Below, piece after piece: positions 1-10,347 of a stretch of 28,294 nucleotides of DNA (its first letter is position 1; each line of letters begins with the position of its first letter). A program made the position numbers and the translations under genes. The notes beneath the pieces are model-generated. The model saw only the letters and a program-made list of their open reading frames with translations, did not search any database and was not told where the DNA came from. The DNA comes from Dissophora ornata (Eukaryota; Mortierellomycota; Mortierellomycetes; Mortierellales; Mortierellaceae). The stretch lies in NCBI GenBank assembly GCA_025201705.1, contig MU616987.1, positions 1-28,294 of the forward strand. The letters are read 5' to 3'.

Positions 1-2160
1 TGGGGGCTCGAGGAGGGAGTGTTAGGTGTTTGAGGGAAGGAAATGAGGTTGCGAAGGGAAAGGGGGCTTTGCTGGGGTTTTGGTGGATTGGGTGTTGTTG
101 AGTGGCAAAGGAGCTGCATCGACAAGTAAGGAAAGGAGGTAAAAGTAAAGACAGTTAGTATTAATGTCAACACAGAAGAGAAGTTGTTCGTTTCCCCCCC
201 TGCCGGAAAAAAAAAATAAATCTTTTCCCATCCCGTGTTCCTTTTTTTGTCGTGGGAGACGCGTTCACGGACACCTACACACTATGAAATGCTATTTCGC
301 GTCCTGAAGTGTGAATTCCAAACAAAGGGGTAGGAATGGGATGATGATGAGAAGGAGATGTGAGATGAGAGTTGATGAGTGAGAGCGGAGCAAGAGAGTA
401 TTCGAAGGACAGAGGCTCTGTTGTTATTACTTTTTTTTTTTTTATACTTTTGCTCACACATCATTCTTGGATAATTATAAAAAAAAATGCAACGTGCCAA
501 TTGGCAGTAACGTGCTGGTTAATGGCAGCCCTGGTGCCCGTACCCTTTGTACCACCTGCACTCTAAATCGAACAATCCCAATCCTTCTCCCCCAAAAAAA
601 CAAAGCCGGGGTCTGGGAAGGTGGAAGGAACAAGTGCGCTAACGATCCAGGAGGAGTCAAGGGAGTAATGTTTTTTGTCGGCCCGAGACGAGGAGAGAAA
701 AAAAAATGAAAGGGGTGTGTGCGAATTCTCGCATCATTGCCATTGCTGCCATTTGTGTCCCCAAGGATCAAAGATCAGGCGAAAGAAATACGGGGTGGAA
801 GCGTACAGGCGGAGAAAGGGAAGCAAGATGGTGCACCGTGTCCATCTCACAAAGCCCCCTGGTGCGCAACCTTGTATGACAAACAAAACAAAGCAACAAA
901 AAAAAATGGTTGCGAGGAAACATGGGCCTTTAGCCCATTGCTTTTTCATCCCCCGCGACTGTTCATTCAAAACCAGGAACGCAAAAATCCGTTTGCGAGG
1001 CAAGGTTCCCCCGAGGGGGCACCTCTATGCAGTCTACGCCCTAGCCTTTCTTTTTCTAAAGCGCCTCTCATCGTAAGCATGACTTCATTGGTCAATACTA
1101 ACACAACGCCTTTTCTATTGTTTTCTTTTTTAGGTCGAGGACAAAGGAAGGAGGCAAAAGTACAATGACAATATCTTTCGGCTTGCCCGCCCGGCTGTGC
1201 GCAGAAATTAAATTTAGAAAAAAGATGCAGCGAACAATGAAGGCAATGCGGGGGGAAACTGTGTATTTAATACAGCTGCGTTCATGACACACCCTCTGCA
1301 TGCTCCGCATGGCGGTAAAATAACGGCAAAGACGCATGCGAGGGGGGGAGGGAGTTTGTTGACCAACAAAGTAACAGAAGACGACAAAAATAAAACTACT
1401 GTAAATTCTGTGTATCCAGAAACGTTCATCCGTCGACTGAGACCCTACCTTTTGTTGATGAAGAGACAATAGGGGGGTTTTTTTTTCGGGTGTGGTTCTT
1501 TTTGTGGTTGCAGAATGAGGTGGGGTACTGGAGATGGAAAGTTTGGAATGGTTCACGAGGAAACCACTCTGGCGAGGGAGTGTAGTGTATGTAGGATAGG
1601 GGGGGGGGGGAGGAATGTGTTCTCTGCGTTCTTAGAGGGGAAGTAGTCGTTGTCGAGTGGAGTGTCGTTACTGTCGTTAAGAAAAAGAGGGGTGGTTGTT
1701 GAACCTGTATGGTCGTGAAAAATCGTAAAAGTGAGTTATTTTGGAACCAAAGGTCAACTCCCGGGACAGGGACACGCAAGGAGGACTGAGATGAACTAGG
1801 AAGATGGAACAAGGAAGGTAGAAAAGAGAAAAGTGGAGATGATAATAGCAACAATAAAAATATAATAGCAGAGGGAGAGGCCGTTGACGGGCCATCAACG
1901 AGAGCGATAATACCCCCCCTCCCCCCAGCAGCAAAAGAACTGGCTGGACCGGCTTCAACCAGCGTGCGACTTCTGGTTCAAAGTGATTTTTGGATGCTCA
2001 CTTATTGAACGTTGGACGAAGAGCTCGCAAGAGCCGTAAGAGTGAAATAGCCGAGAACATAATTAGGTTCGCGCATCATTCCGGGACTACACAGAGGTAC
2101 CATTCATGTGGGAGTGATGCCGATCGAGTGTGTAATTTTGGAATGGCATCAAGGCGGCAA
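1..2160. other. Non-coding, homopolymer-rich region; no gene recognised
   Basis: No reading frame here shows recognisable protein features. The + strand is rich in A, G and poly-purine runs (poly-T near 430-443, poly-A near 481-487, 594-600, 899-906, G runs near 1600-1610 and C runs near 1913-1925), so the minus strand is strongly pyrimidine-rich, like the leaders and promoters of other genes in this window. On the minus strand an acceptor-like sequence ending ...GATGCAG at about 114 precedes a C-rich stretch that could be the 5' leader of a gene transcribed leftward off the window. That reading is inference; I could not pair it with a convincing donor or start codon. Confidence 0.4.
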
Positions 2161-2758
2161 TAGCTTTTATGGACCATCCCTCACCGCTTAAGACATCGAC
2201 GTGCTGTTGCTGACATTTTCAGCATGCGAACTCGTGCTGCTCTAAAAATTCGCCGAGCATGCACTGCCAAGCTGGATGCGTCCAAAAACTGGTTCTCTAC
2301 TATTTGCTCAAAAAGGATTGATTGCGCCCGACATCTAAATTGCGACTTTGATAATCGTCCTCGGAGGCTCAACAGCGCTTTTTAAAATAACTCGAGCCAA
2401 CCGCGTTGCCTTGCCACCCATCGTCGAATTCACATCAGAGGCAGCTGTTGCAATGTGCTGTCCATTTCCTACTTTGTTTGCTCCATTGAGGTGAAGGGTT
2501 AATAACGTAAACATGACGAATATGGCGCCAACGGTCCTTTGAAAACGAATTACAAACAAATGGCAAGAGCCGACCCCACGGTAAGAAAACTATTCTGGAC
2601 GATATCCATTCAACGTACCGTATACGTGGCTGGCATACACATAAACAACGAGAGCAATTGTGCTTCGAAAAACAGAGCAGTGGGATCTCCCAAGCCTGAA
2701 ATACATATTGTGGATGTGGGAGCTCGTTGCGGATGTGTCAAGCTAGCTGCTCCCTGAC

Positions 2759-2764
2759 ACGCGT
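2759..2764. promoter_or_regulatory. MluI cell-cycle box (ACGCGT), distal copy
   Basis: ACGCGT in the context CACGCGTTG, about 158 bp upstream of the RAD51D start codon. It is the first of two copies sharing the same nine-base core. In yeasts this box is bound by MBF and drives G1/S expression of replication and repair genes; use in this organism is inferred. Confidence 0.45.
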
Positions 2765-2827
2765 TGTGCCCATGGGCGCGTGTTTTCTATTGTCTCTGTT
2801 TTCTAGGACTCATCATCCTTCCACGTC

Positions 2828-2833
2828 ACGCGT
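2828..2833. promoter_or_regulatory. MluI cell-cycle box (ACGCGT), proximal copy
   Basis: Second ACGCGT, again as CACGCGTTG, 69 bp downstream of the first and about 89 bp upstream of the RAD51D start codon. Two identical palindromic boxes in this position, before a DNA-repair gene, are more suggestive than one alone. Confidence 0.45.
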
Positions 2834-2916
2834 TGCATGGAATTTCAGAGTGAAGCTCCGCTGCGTTTGTGTGCATTCCTTTCTTTTGGAAGACTAATCG
2901 TCTCTGTGGCATCACA

Positions 2917-4752
2917 ATGCCATTGCTAAAGTCGTACCTGCATGGGGACCTGTCACCTCGCGATAGAGCTGCGCTGACCGATATTATTGCTCAGGGAATA
3001 AAAACTGGTGCGACAGCAATGCCATTAATACCATTCGACAACCCTCTACTCATTTGCTCATTCGTCTTTTTTTTTTTTTTTTTTTTCACTTGCTGCTTCC
3101 AGTGAGACGCTTGTGCTCCGCTAACATTTATTTATATTTTTATCTTGCAGACGCCAGCCTGGTCCTGGATCCCAATGCAGCCGTAGCAAAAACGAGTGGC
3201 CGGGTCTCAAAAGCTGTAAGAGAGAAACGACCTGCAATATATCTCCTGGGAGCTATGGATCTGGTTCGCTCAGTGCTTCTTAGCTAAGAATAATATGCAT
3301 CTATTATCTGCTCATTCACTGCAGGTAATTGAGAGTCTACTTGACAGAGTCATTCTGCCCGCCATGTTGGACACTACTCCAAGCCCGACTCCGGCGTCCG
3401 ATCTGTATTTAGAAAGGAGCTCCAGGGGTCGCTCCTCTCACCTAGCGACGGGTTGGAAACGGTATCGGCCCTGTCCTCATTCTTTGTCATTCTTTTTTCG
3501 ATCAATTTGACGCCACTAAAATTCTGGTTCTCGTCAATAGGATTGATCAGCTGATTGGTGGCGGTTGGGTCCCTGGGGAGGTGAGCGAGATCTGCGGGTC
3601 ATCCGGGGCTGGCAAGACGCAAATGTGTCTCAACGCAATGGCCTCCATGCTTGTTCGAGACAAGACATCGCGGGCCATTTGGATTGATACGCTGGATGGA
3701 GGGTTCTCTGCTCAACGCAGCTCGGATATCATCCGTGCTCATATGCATCTCGAGGAAGAGTCCCCAACAGAGGCAAGTGCCTGTTCAAGGAACAATGACA
3801 GGTCGGTCGCATCTCTTGCTGACGTTTTTACTGCAACCAATATTTGCCCTAATAGGAACAGGTAAAGGGCGCTCTATCCAGGATTCAGGTGTACGGATGT
3901 CGCGATGTTTATGATGTTATAAACGTGATTGAGGCCATACGCGCAGATTTTGAGCAAGCTGATCAGACCTCTGAACCGGCTGCGCGGTTGATTGTCATTG
4001 ACTCGTTAACTACGGTGCTTACTGGCCTCCTGCGCGGCACCGACGGTGTGGGTATGTCAATGCTTTTTGATTGTCCTTGTTCAAAACTTGGAATGTAGTG
4101 AGTTGGACTTTACAACTGCTAGCCTGTGCTTTTCGTAGGCCACGCCACTATGATGCACACCGCGCGGGAATTGCGTCGCTTGGCATTAGATTTTGATGTA
4201 ACTTTGATGGTAAGAGACTGAGGAGATTGGTTGTGGATGTTGTCATCACCATATTCAATTATATCTAACAGGGAAGTGCTGTTTGCTTGCAGGTTACAAC
4301 CCTCTCAGTGCAGATGTCCTACCCTGAGGAGCAATCGCCGTCGATTTTGATGACGAGCAATTCAAAGCCGAGTCTGGGCAGTAGCTGGAGATACGCCACG
4401 GATCTACAACTGTATCTCACAAGGCTGAATCCAGCCTATCATCGTCATCAGCAGCAGTATCAGCAGCAGCAACTGATCGGTTCCTCGACTGCTAGGATGA
4501 CCACGAGGTTGGAGTCGGACCTATTTGGCGATGATCCGGATATGGACGAGAGCAGAGTGCCAGACGAAAGTGGTGTTAGCAATGCGTCTTCACGGGTTGC
4601 GGAGATCATGAAGTCCAAAAGAGTGGTAAGAAAGAGTATTGTCTGTGTGAGCATAGAATGTGTGGTGGACTGCGACGTAACAGATTGTTCTCACGATCAA
4701 CTTCACATCACCCCACTAGAAAATCGGCGACTGGTGCATGTTCGATCTCTGA
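2917..4752 (+). CDS. RAD51D: RAD51D-like RecA/Rad51 paralogue (homologous recombination)
   Basis: My model has eight exons: 2917-3007, 3151-3215, 3325-3461, 3541-3772, 3856-4051, 4139-4209, 4293-4625, 4720-4752 (385 aa). Phases are continuous. Walker A GSSGAGKT lies at residues 117-124 and Walker B LIVID at 220-224. The order of N-terminal helical region, LATG...GGGWVPGEV, Walker A, Walker B and LGSSWRYATDLQLYL follows animal RAD51D closely (STGI..LD..L..G...GEVTEI; LGRSWSFVPSTRILL), with almost no gaps up to the C-terminal part. Intron 4 (3773-3855) has a GC donor. Residues about 315-370 form a lineage-specific insert with Gln runs and acidic residues. The last exon gives a short IGDWCMFDL end. 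RAD51D works with other Rad51 paralogues to load and stabilise Rad51 on single-stranded DNA. Another Rad51 paralogue is possible. An AATAAA follows at 4808-4813. Confidence 0.85.
3773..3855 (+). other. GC-AG intron in RAD51D
   Basis: The exon ends in GAG and the intron starts GCAAGT, a strong match to the donor consensus apart from C for T. It ends CTAATAG. Splicing here is phase 0 and restores family-like sequence (EEESPTE then EQVKGALSRIQV). No nearby GT donor gives that join. Confidence 0.75.
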
Positions 4753-5103
4753 GGCTGTGAACCCCAAATGCCATGTTTATCCGTCCTCTCTTGTCATATT
4801 CTGTGTCAATAAAACATTCCTCTGCTTCCTTTCTCATGGCCAGAGAACACTTTAGCCTTCCTGGTCTCTCACGAGTGTCCGGGCAATGAGTTTTCTGGCA
4901 CTTTACAGTGTGTCCATGGGGTGTGAACCTAAAAAAAGCGGGGCATCCATCCTCTCCCACACCGCTCCGATCGCCAACAATCCGGCCAACCTTCTCTACT
5001 TTCTCACCTGTTTGTTTCTTTTTCTGTTTGTACCCATTCCCTGCGAGCCGAGCACTTACACAAGAACTGTTGTCGGCGAGCGACTCTCTTTCCCTCTCTC
5101 TCC
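4753..5103. other. Intergenic: RAD51D 3' end and Nudix gene promoter
   Basis: Contains the AATAAA at 4808-4813 that probably ends the RAD51D transcript, then a pyrimidine-rich tract (about 4990-5100, CTTTCTC-like) that probably includes the promoter and leader of the Nudix gene. No TATA box is obvious. Confidence 0.45.
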
Positions 5104-6473
5104 ATGCTGAAGATTGCAATCAATTCCTCGACCCGAGCACGACTGACCATTCAGTCCCTGTCAACGGCCCGCCTCTCTCTCCATCATTCGCATCTGAACC
5201 CGACCAAATCCATTCAACATACTCAACAGCAGCAGCAGCAGCAGCACCGGTCTTTCTCTGCGCTCTCTTCCTCTCCACTTACAGTCTCGTCGCCACCCAA
5301 TAAACACCGACAGCATCTCTCTCGCTTTGCAACAAGTGGTACCGTTGTTATTCCTGCGCCTGTCATGTGGTGTCCCCTCCTGGATCTTTATTTTGGTATG
5401 CTGACTGACCTTTTTTGTTACAATCCTGTTTTTCATCACCTCGCGTCAATCACCCTTTCTAGCAACCATGTCCACGGAAGACAAAGAAAGGCTGAGGGAC
5501 TCCTCGTCTCTTATCATTGCTGCACCCATCTCAAAGTCCAAGGTTGAACCCGGAAAGGCCAACTACAAGATCTTGCTGTTACAACGTAGCCGCCTTGGCA
5601 CCTCTGCTAGTGCCCACGTCTTTCCAGGTACGTCTAATCACTATAGGTTACCATCGCCTATATTTGCCGCCGCCACTATTGTTTTCTCAACTGGATGTTG
5701 TCTATGAATACATGTTAGGTGGAAACGTGGATAAGGCAGATCATGACCCGCGCTGGGCAACTTTATTGAACTACAAGCCCACAGGGTTGAACCCCCCGCC
5801 ACTCCACAACGCTATCTGCGCGATTCGTGAGGCTTTTGAAGAATCAGGGGTGCTAGTCAGTGACCCGCCTATGGAACTTTCCAATGACGAGATCAAGATC
5901 TGGCGAGAACGCGTCCACGACAATGCGGAAGAATTTTACAACCTTTGCACGTCCCATCGTCTCAAACCAGCCGTCGATCGCCTTTGTCACTTCTCATCTT
6001 GGATCACCCCACCTATTGAGGCTAAACGGTTCCATACACAGTTTTATCTTACAGTCTTGCCTTGGTCCAGCGAATCGTTCTCGGATTCGAGAGTGTTTGC
6101 GGATGGCAAGGAAACCACGCGACTGGATTGGTTCACGCCCGAGGAGGCGATCGAGGCTTATCGCTCGACCACCATCCAAACGTTTTTGCCGCCGCAGTTC
6201 GTGTCGCTCGCACACCTTTTGCCAGTCAAGAAACATGAGGACTTGCTAAAGTATTTTAAGGACCGAGAGATCTTGACAATCATGCCAGAGTTCAAGATGG
6301 ATTCCCAGGACGACCAGGGAATACATTTAAGCGGGATCTTGCCCGGCGACGAGGAACATTCGACACAAGTGCAAAAGGGCCATAAGCATCGGATTCATAT
6401 CACGAGGACCAAGAAAGGCATGAATGTGCGTAAATACGTCCATGGTCCTACAGAGGTCAAGGCTAGACTCTAG
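5104..6473 (+). CDS. NUDT19: NUDT19-like Nudix hydrolase (probable CoA/acyl-CoA diphosphatase)
   Basis: Exons 5104-5395, 5463-5627 and 5719-6473 give 403 aa. The core KILLLQRS...SAHVFPGGNVDKAD (about 133-160) and REAFEESG (189-196) match the NUDT19/RP2 subfamily, where the Nudix box is interrupted by an insert; the two segments are about 35 residues apart here. NUDT19 enzymes cleave CoA and acyl-CoA in peroxisomes. Exon 1 encodes a Ser/Arg-rich stretch almost free of acidic residues (MLKIAINSSTRARLTIQSLS) plus a short Gln run, resembling a mitochondrial presequence. The protein ends in ARL, which fits the peroxisomal PTS1 pattern. A second in-frame ATG (5468, residue 100) opens exon 2 and would remove the presequence. 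The exon 1 donor is uncertain: a GT at 5339 in the same phase would delete 19 residues. Exon 1 could instead be leader. Confidence 0.84.
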
Positions 6474-6591
6474 AAAAGATAAAACGAAATCTGCTGATAG
6501 AGAAACGAAACTTTGTGGCAACACAGGCCAGATTTTTTTTTTTTTTTATTGTCGGATATACATGTATATACTTGGATTTGCCCATTCATAA
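6474..6591. terminator. Shared 3' region between convergent Nudix and MLH1 genes
   Basis: The two stop codons face each other across 118 bp. A poly-T tract (about 6533-6547) ends in TTTATT at 6545-6550, which is AATAAA on the minus strand and lies about 42 nt beyond the MLH1 stop. A clear AATAAA for the Nudix gene is not visible; ATAAAA occurs at about 6479. Confidence 0.55.
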
Positions 6592-9500
6592 TTAGCATCG
6601 CTCAAAGACTTTGTACAGATCCTTGACTTGAGCAACCTGGACCACCATCCCCGATTTTTCAATCAAAGCTTTAGGTGGGATGAAATTCTTTTTGAACGCA
6701 GGGAAGATCAGTGTCGACACCATGTGCTGAAATTGCGCATCCTGGATTTCCTGCGGCGATTTTCCATCTGTGCCCAATGTGTCGTCGCACTCATCGCCAT
6801 TGTCCTCTTCGCCTGCCAACGGGTCTTCGACTCGCTCTGGCTGGGTGCTGTAAAATATTGCAAGCTCCCTTGACACAGTCTGGAAGCATGTCTTTTCCGA
6901 CGTCCAATCGATCTAACGTAGAGACACAGGATGATGAATAAATTATAATAGCCATCCATACTACTGGCGCTAGTAATCATGAAACGAGTGTTGGATATAG
7001 TACCTCAGAGCCTAGTCGCCAAAGGAAATCTGGGAGCTTTTCGAGGTTAGGGATGTATCCCCTAATCATCATGGGGATTGCTGTAAGATCTCCATTGTCT
7101 GTGACACACACTGAAAAGTATTCTCGTAACATCTCTTTCCTGCTGACAAGTGTGTTTTTAACAGTCTAGCAACGTAGAGCGGTGGTCAATAAAAGATGAT
7201 CCATACTCATGGACAATCTCGAGTAAAAAGTCTTGCTCCGTCATATTACCTCGGCGATCTCATCCTTCGGCTTGAGTTCCTCGGGCCATTCACTTCTTTC
7301 CATCAGTTCCTGCTCATCGTCAAGTGCCATCAGGACCATTTCCTTGATAGGAGCTGGTGTTGATAGTCGGATGAATCCAAAGTTTGAAAAGTCGCGCAAA
7401 CAGATTTGATAGAAAAGTTCCTCGCTGACAGCCTCGTAATTAACCAGATACAATGCCAGCTCGTTCTGTATCAGCCCGCGCTGATTATCCAGGATGCCGA
7501 CAAATGTGTGGTTTGCAAAAATCGGCGTCAAGATCGGATGCCCCTGCTTCCTGATCTCGTCTCGCAGCTGGATAACACTTGTCAGTTTGACTTCAACACG
7601 CTGTTGCTTTGTCCGCGTGCTCGTGGTGGAAGGCTCCCCTCGTTGTGAAGATGATGACCCTCTATCCTTGGTGGTGGCTGAACTGACCACGACTCGTCCG
7701 TGAGACCCTTTAGAATTACCTGGCTTCCCCGAAGGGTTGCTTTTAAATTGCCCAATCCTGGAGAGCAGAGATCCTGAAGATTTTTTTGGAGTTTGGTCAT
7801 CGGCATCTTCTTCCTCGCTGTCATCAAATGCGGTTTTGCGACCTTTTTCTGGGACCCTATTTTCGCGCACTTCTTCCATCTCCTGATCTTCATCATCATC
7901 AATCCCTTCCATCCGCTCAACTCCGACTTTGACGCGCTTATGACTGGAAGAATTGATGACAGAGTATGGCGATGACGGAACCAAGAACGAATCCAATGTC
8001 TGTGCTCGACTGTCTGTTCGAACCTGATCGTATTCATACACTTTCGGGCCTAAAACAGTGAGAGTGGAATCAGGACACCTATGTCACAGTATGACTATCA
8101 TGACTGATAGCAGAGTTTTCGTAAACTTGATATTTACCTGACTTCTTGTACGTGGCCTCATCGGAGCGGGTTTTCGCGCTCACTTGTGGCAACAATGTCT
8201 GTGTCAAAAAATTCCTTGAGACATTGGCATCGCCCAGTCGATCTTGAATCGCATCACAAATGGTTGCGATGATCTCTTCCTCGTTCATAAAATGCACCTA
8301 CATAAGGCATGTTATTTGGGTCAATATCCTTTGTTGAGAACATGTGATCCGCTGTCTTATATAACACTTCGTACCTCCCGTTTCGTAGGATGGACGTTCA
8401 CGTCGACATTTTTTGGATCCATCTCCAAGGAAAGGTAAACCCAGGGATGGGTGTTCTTTGGAAGGTATGCCGCATAAACCGACTCGATCGCCTTCCGTAT
8501 GGCAGGAGAGTCGACAGATCGATCTAAACACAGTCGTACCGAAGGTCAGTATTCAGTCTTGTTCCTGCAGCACGATACAAATCCAACCGCGATTTCGACC
8601 GAATGCAAGTGTCACTTACGATTGATAAACAGCAGAAAGGCGAACTTTTTGACACTGTAATTCGCGTTTGAGATCCATCCCTTGATCTTTAATGGGTAAA
8701 TGGGATAACTTTGTTCTAAGGATAGCAACTCATTTGCGACGGAAGATCCATAGATCTGTCGGATGTTATCGAGGACGGTGGCTGTAGTCGTTGTATGGAC
8801 ATCTGGGGTATTCGCGCCCACCTGACAGTGCAATACGAGATAACAGGTTAATGACCTGCATAGAGTAAGAAACCTTGATTCGTGATACATTACGCAACTT
8901 ACTTTTCGGCATGTAAAGCCGGTTCCCTCGTTGTGGATTGCGTATCGATTGACAACATCCAATATCCGATTGTATTCCTCAGTTGCATTCTTGAGTGCTT
9001 TTCGTCTTGTCGGCACATTATAAAATAGATCCTCGGCCTATACTCGATCGAGAATGTATCAGATGACGAGCTGCGAAAACGAGGTTGATGCATCTTACGT
9101 CGACATTTTCTTTTCCTACCGAAATTTGCGTTCCGTTGTTTCCAGCACAGGGCTTAGGTTCAGCAACTGCTCCTGGCTTGGCGGGTATAATGGCGCCATC
9201 TGAATACGATGCTCTAGAAAGAAAATCATAACCTTAATGTCAGTGTGCGGCGTGGATGCTAACATTGGTGTTGGTTCGCTATCTCTCCTATGAACTCACT
9301 TGTAGGCGCAATTGGAATCCTTGGTCTTTGTTGTAATAGTAACGTGAGCAACATGACTGACACTGGCCAATGCCTCTCCTCGGAACCCATAGGTAGACAT
9401 GGACGACAGGTCGTCAAAGCTGCGTAGTTTGCTAGTCGTGAAGCGCTCGCAGACGATCGCCATATCCTCCACCTAAATTGACAGTTTGAAAATGACGTGT

Positions 9501-9922
9501 TCGGCAGTCACGGATTAATTTATCCGCAATTGTCGCCCAAAAGGAAAGACGAGGGCCAAAAAAAAAAAAAAAATGGTGGCGTGTGCATACTTTGATACCA
9601 TGGCCATTGTCTTGGATCTGAAGAAGCTTCAGCCCACCGTCCTTCACTGAGACCTGGATACTGGTAGAATTTGCATCAAGTGAGTTCTCGATGAGCTCCT
9701 TGAGTGCGTTTGCTGGGCGATGAATAATCTGGTGAAACAGCATGATGATCGGGCTTTCATTAGTCATGCTGAATCATAGAGCACGAGCGTTTTGCAGAAC
9801 CACGTGAAGCAGGGGGTACGTACCTCGCCGGCAGCGATCCTGTTGACAACAGCCTCATCCAGACGCTTGATGGTCGGCACCGCAGCGGTGTCTACGTTGG
9901 ATGGGTCTGCGACGGTGGACAT
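6592..9922 (-). CDS. MLH1: MLH1, MutL-homologue mismatch repair ATPase
   Basis: Eleven exons on the minus strand: 9922-9824, 9728-9591, 9472-9300, 9213-9120, 9037-8903, 8821-8620, 8523-8375, 8297-8138, 8049-7250, 7165-7004, 6912-6592 (810 aa). The GHKL ATPase motifs are present: ELIENSLDA (44-52), DNGHGI (73-78) and [10 protein letters not shown] (107-116). [25 protein letters not shown] and the terminal FERC are also present. FERC at the very end of Mlh1 completes the endonuclease site of its PMS1-type partner. A Ser/Asp/Glu-rich linker (about 400-515) joins the ATPase and dimerisation domains. Exon 1 has GEI where GEV is usual. The exon 4 donor is ambiguous: GT at 9119 gives QIS-AEDLFYN, matching the family without a gap, while GTAAGA 18 nt later adds six residues (VGKENVD region). 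The start was chosen at the ATG just before the conserved [16 protein letters not shown]. Confidence 0.96.
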
Positions 9923-10347
9923 GGAGAGCAGGAATGAGTGGAGGTGTAGCGCCAAACAAGGGCTACACAAAGCAAGTGTAAAAAATAGTGGACAAGGATG
10001 GTGACTTGCTTGTCGACGCCACTGGGCCAACTCGCACCGCGTTGAAGTTGCGCGGTGCAGCTCTTTTTTCCCGCTTTCCTTCCATAACATCTTCTCCCTT
10101 GCCCCCCACGTCTTTGTCGCCAACACGCCGGCACTCTGAGGTCCTTTCTCCACACACCTTCAGAGGAACTCAATCTAGATTCTCGTGTTGCCCTTCCTGG
10201 CACAGCCGGATGCCACGTTCTTTTTAGCCCAACTAGACTGTCTCATTCCATTCGCGGTATCCCCATTTGCACCTCCACCTTCAACGGCTCTTCCCTCTCT
10301 TCTTTAACACCCCTCGTCCAATAAACGATACAACTCCCACAATATAC
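9923..10347. promoter_or_regulatory. Bidirectional promoter region, MLH1 / GUCD1-like
   Basis: The start codons of MLH1 (minus) and the GUCD1-like gene (plus) are 425 bp apart, with no reading frame of note between them. A TTTCCCGC sequence, the classical E2F-type site, lies at 10067-10074, and TTCGCG occurs near 10249-10254. No TATA box is visible. The + side becomes pyrimidine-rich (10260-10325), typical of a transcript leader here. That both genes use this region is inferred from position. Confidence 0.5.

Larger units (their letters stand above)
2161..2916. other. Intergenic region with a weak ORF relic, upstream of RAD51D
   Basis: A + strand frame is open from about 2163 to 2384 with no start codon. 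Its translation is rich in Arg, Ala and Cys, including ADIFSMRTRAALKIRRAC, and I do not recognise it. A minus-strand frame at 2335-2559 is no more convincing. The stretch may be a decayed gene or chance. The last 160 bp hold two ACGCGT boxes and form the probable promoter of the RAD51D-like gene. Confidence 0.35.

Noticed and set aside
1426..1958. Minus-strand frames of 93-142 codons rich in Ser, Pro, Leu and Phe
   Set aside because: The composition reflects pyrimidine-rich, homopolymer-containing DNA. No domain, no splice pattern and no conserved block.
2757..2783. Inverted repeat ACACGCG ... CGCGTGT
   Set aside because: A seven-base stem with a 13-base loop and no following T run. It overlaps an ACGCGT box, which explains half of it.
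9764..10153. Upstream extension of MLH1 exon 1 to an earlier ATG
   Set aside because: The extra residues are unlike any MLH1 N-terminus. Starting at 9922 places the conserved [16 protein letters not shown] at the usual distance.
10267..10347. Upstream in-frame extension of the GUCD1-like protein
   Set aside because: There is no ATG in the extension, and it reads as pyrimidine-rich leader. The ATG at 10348 precedes the first conserved block.
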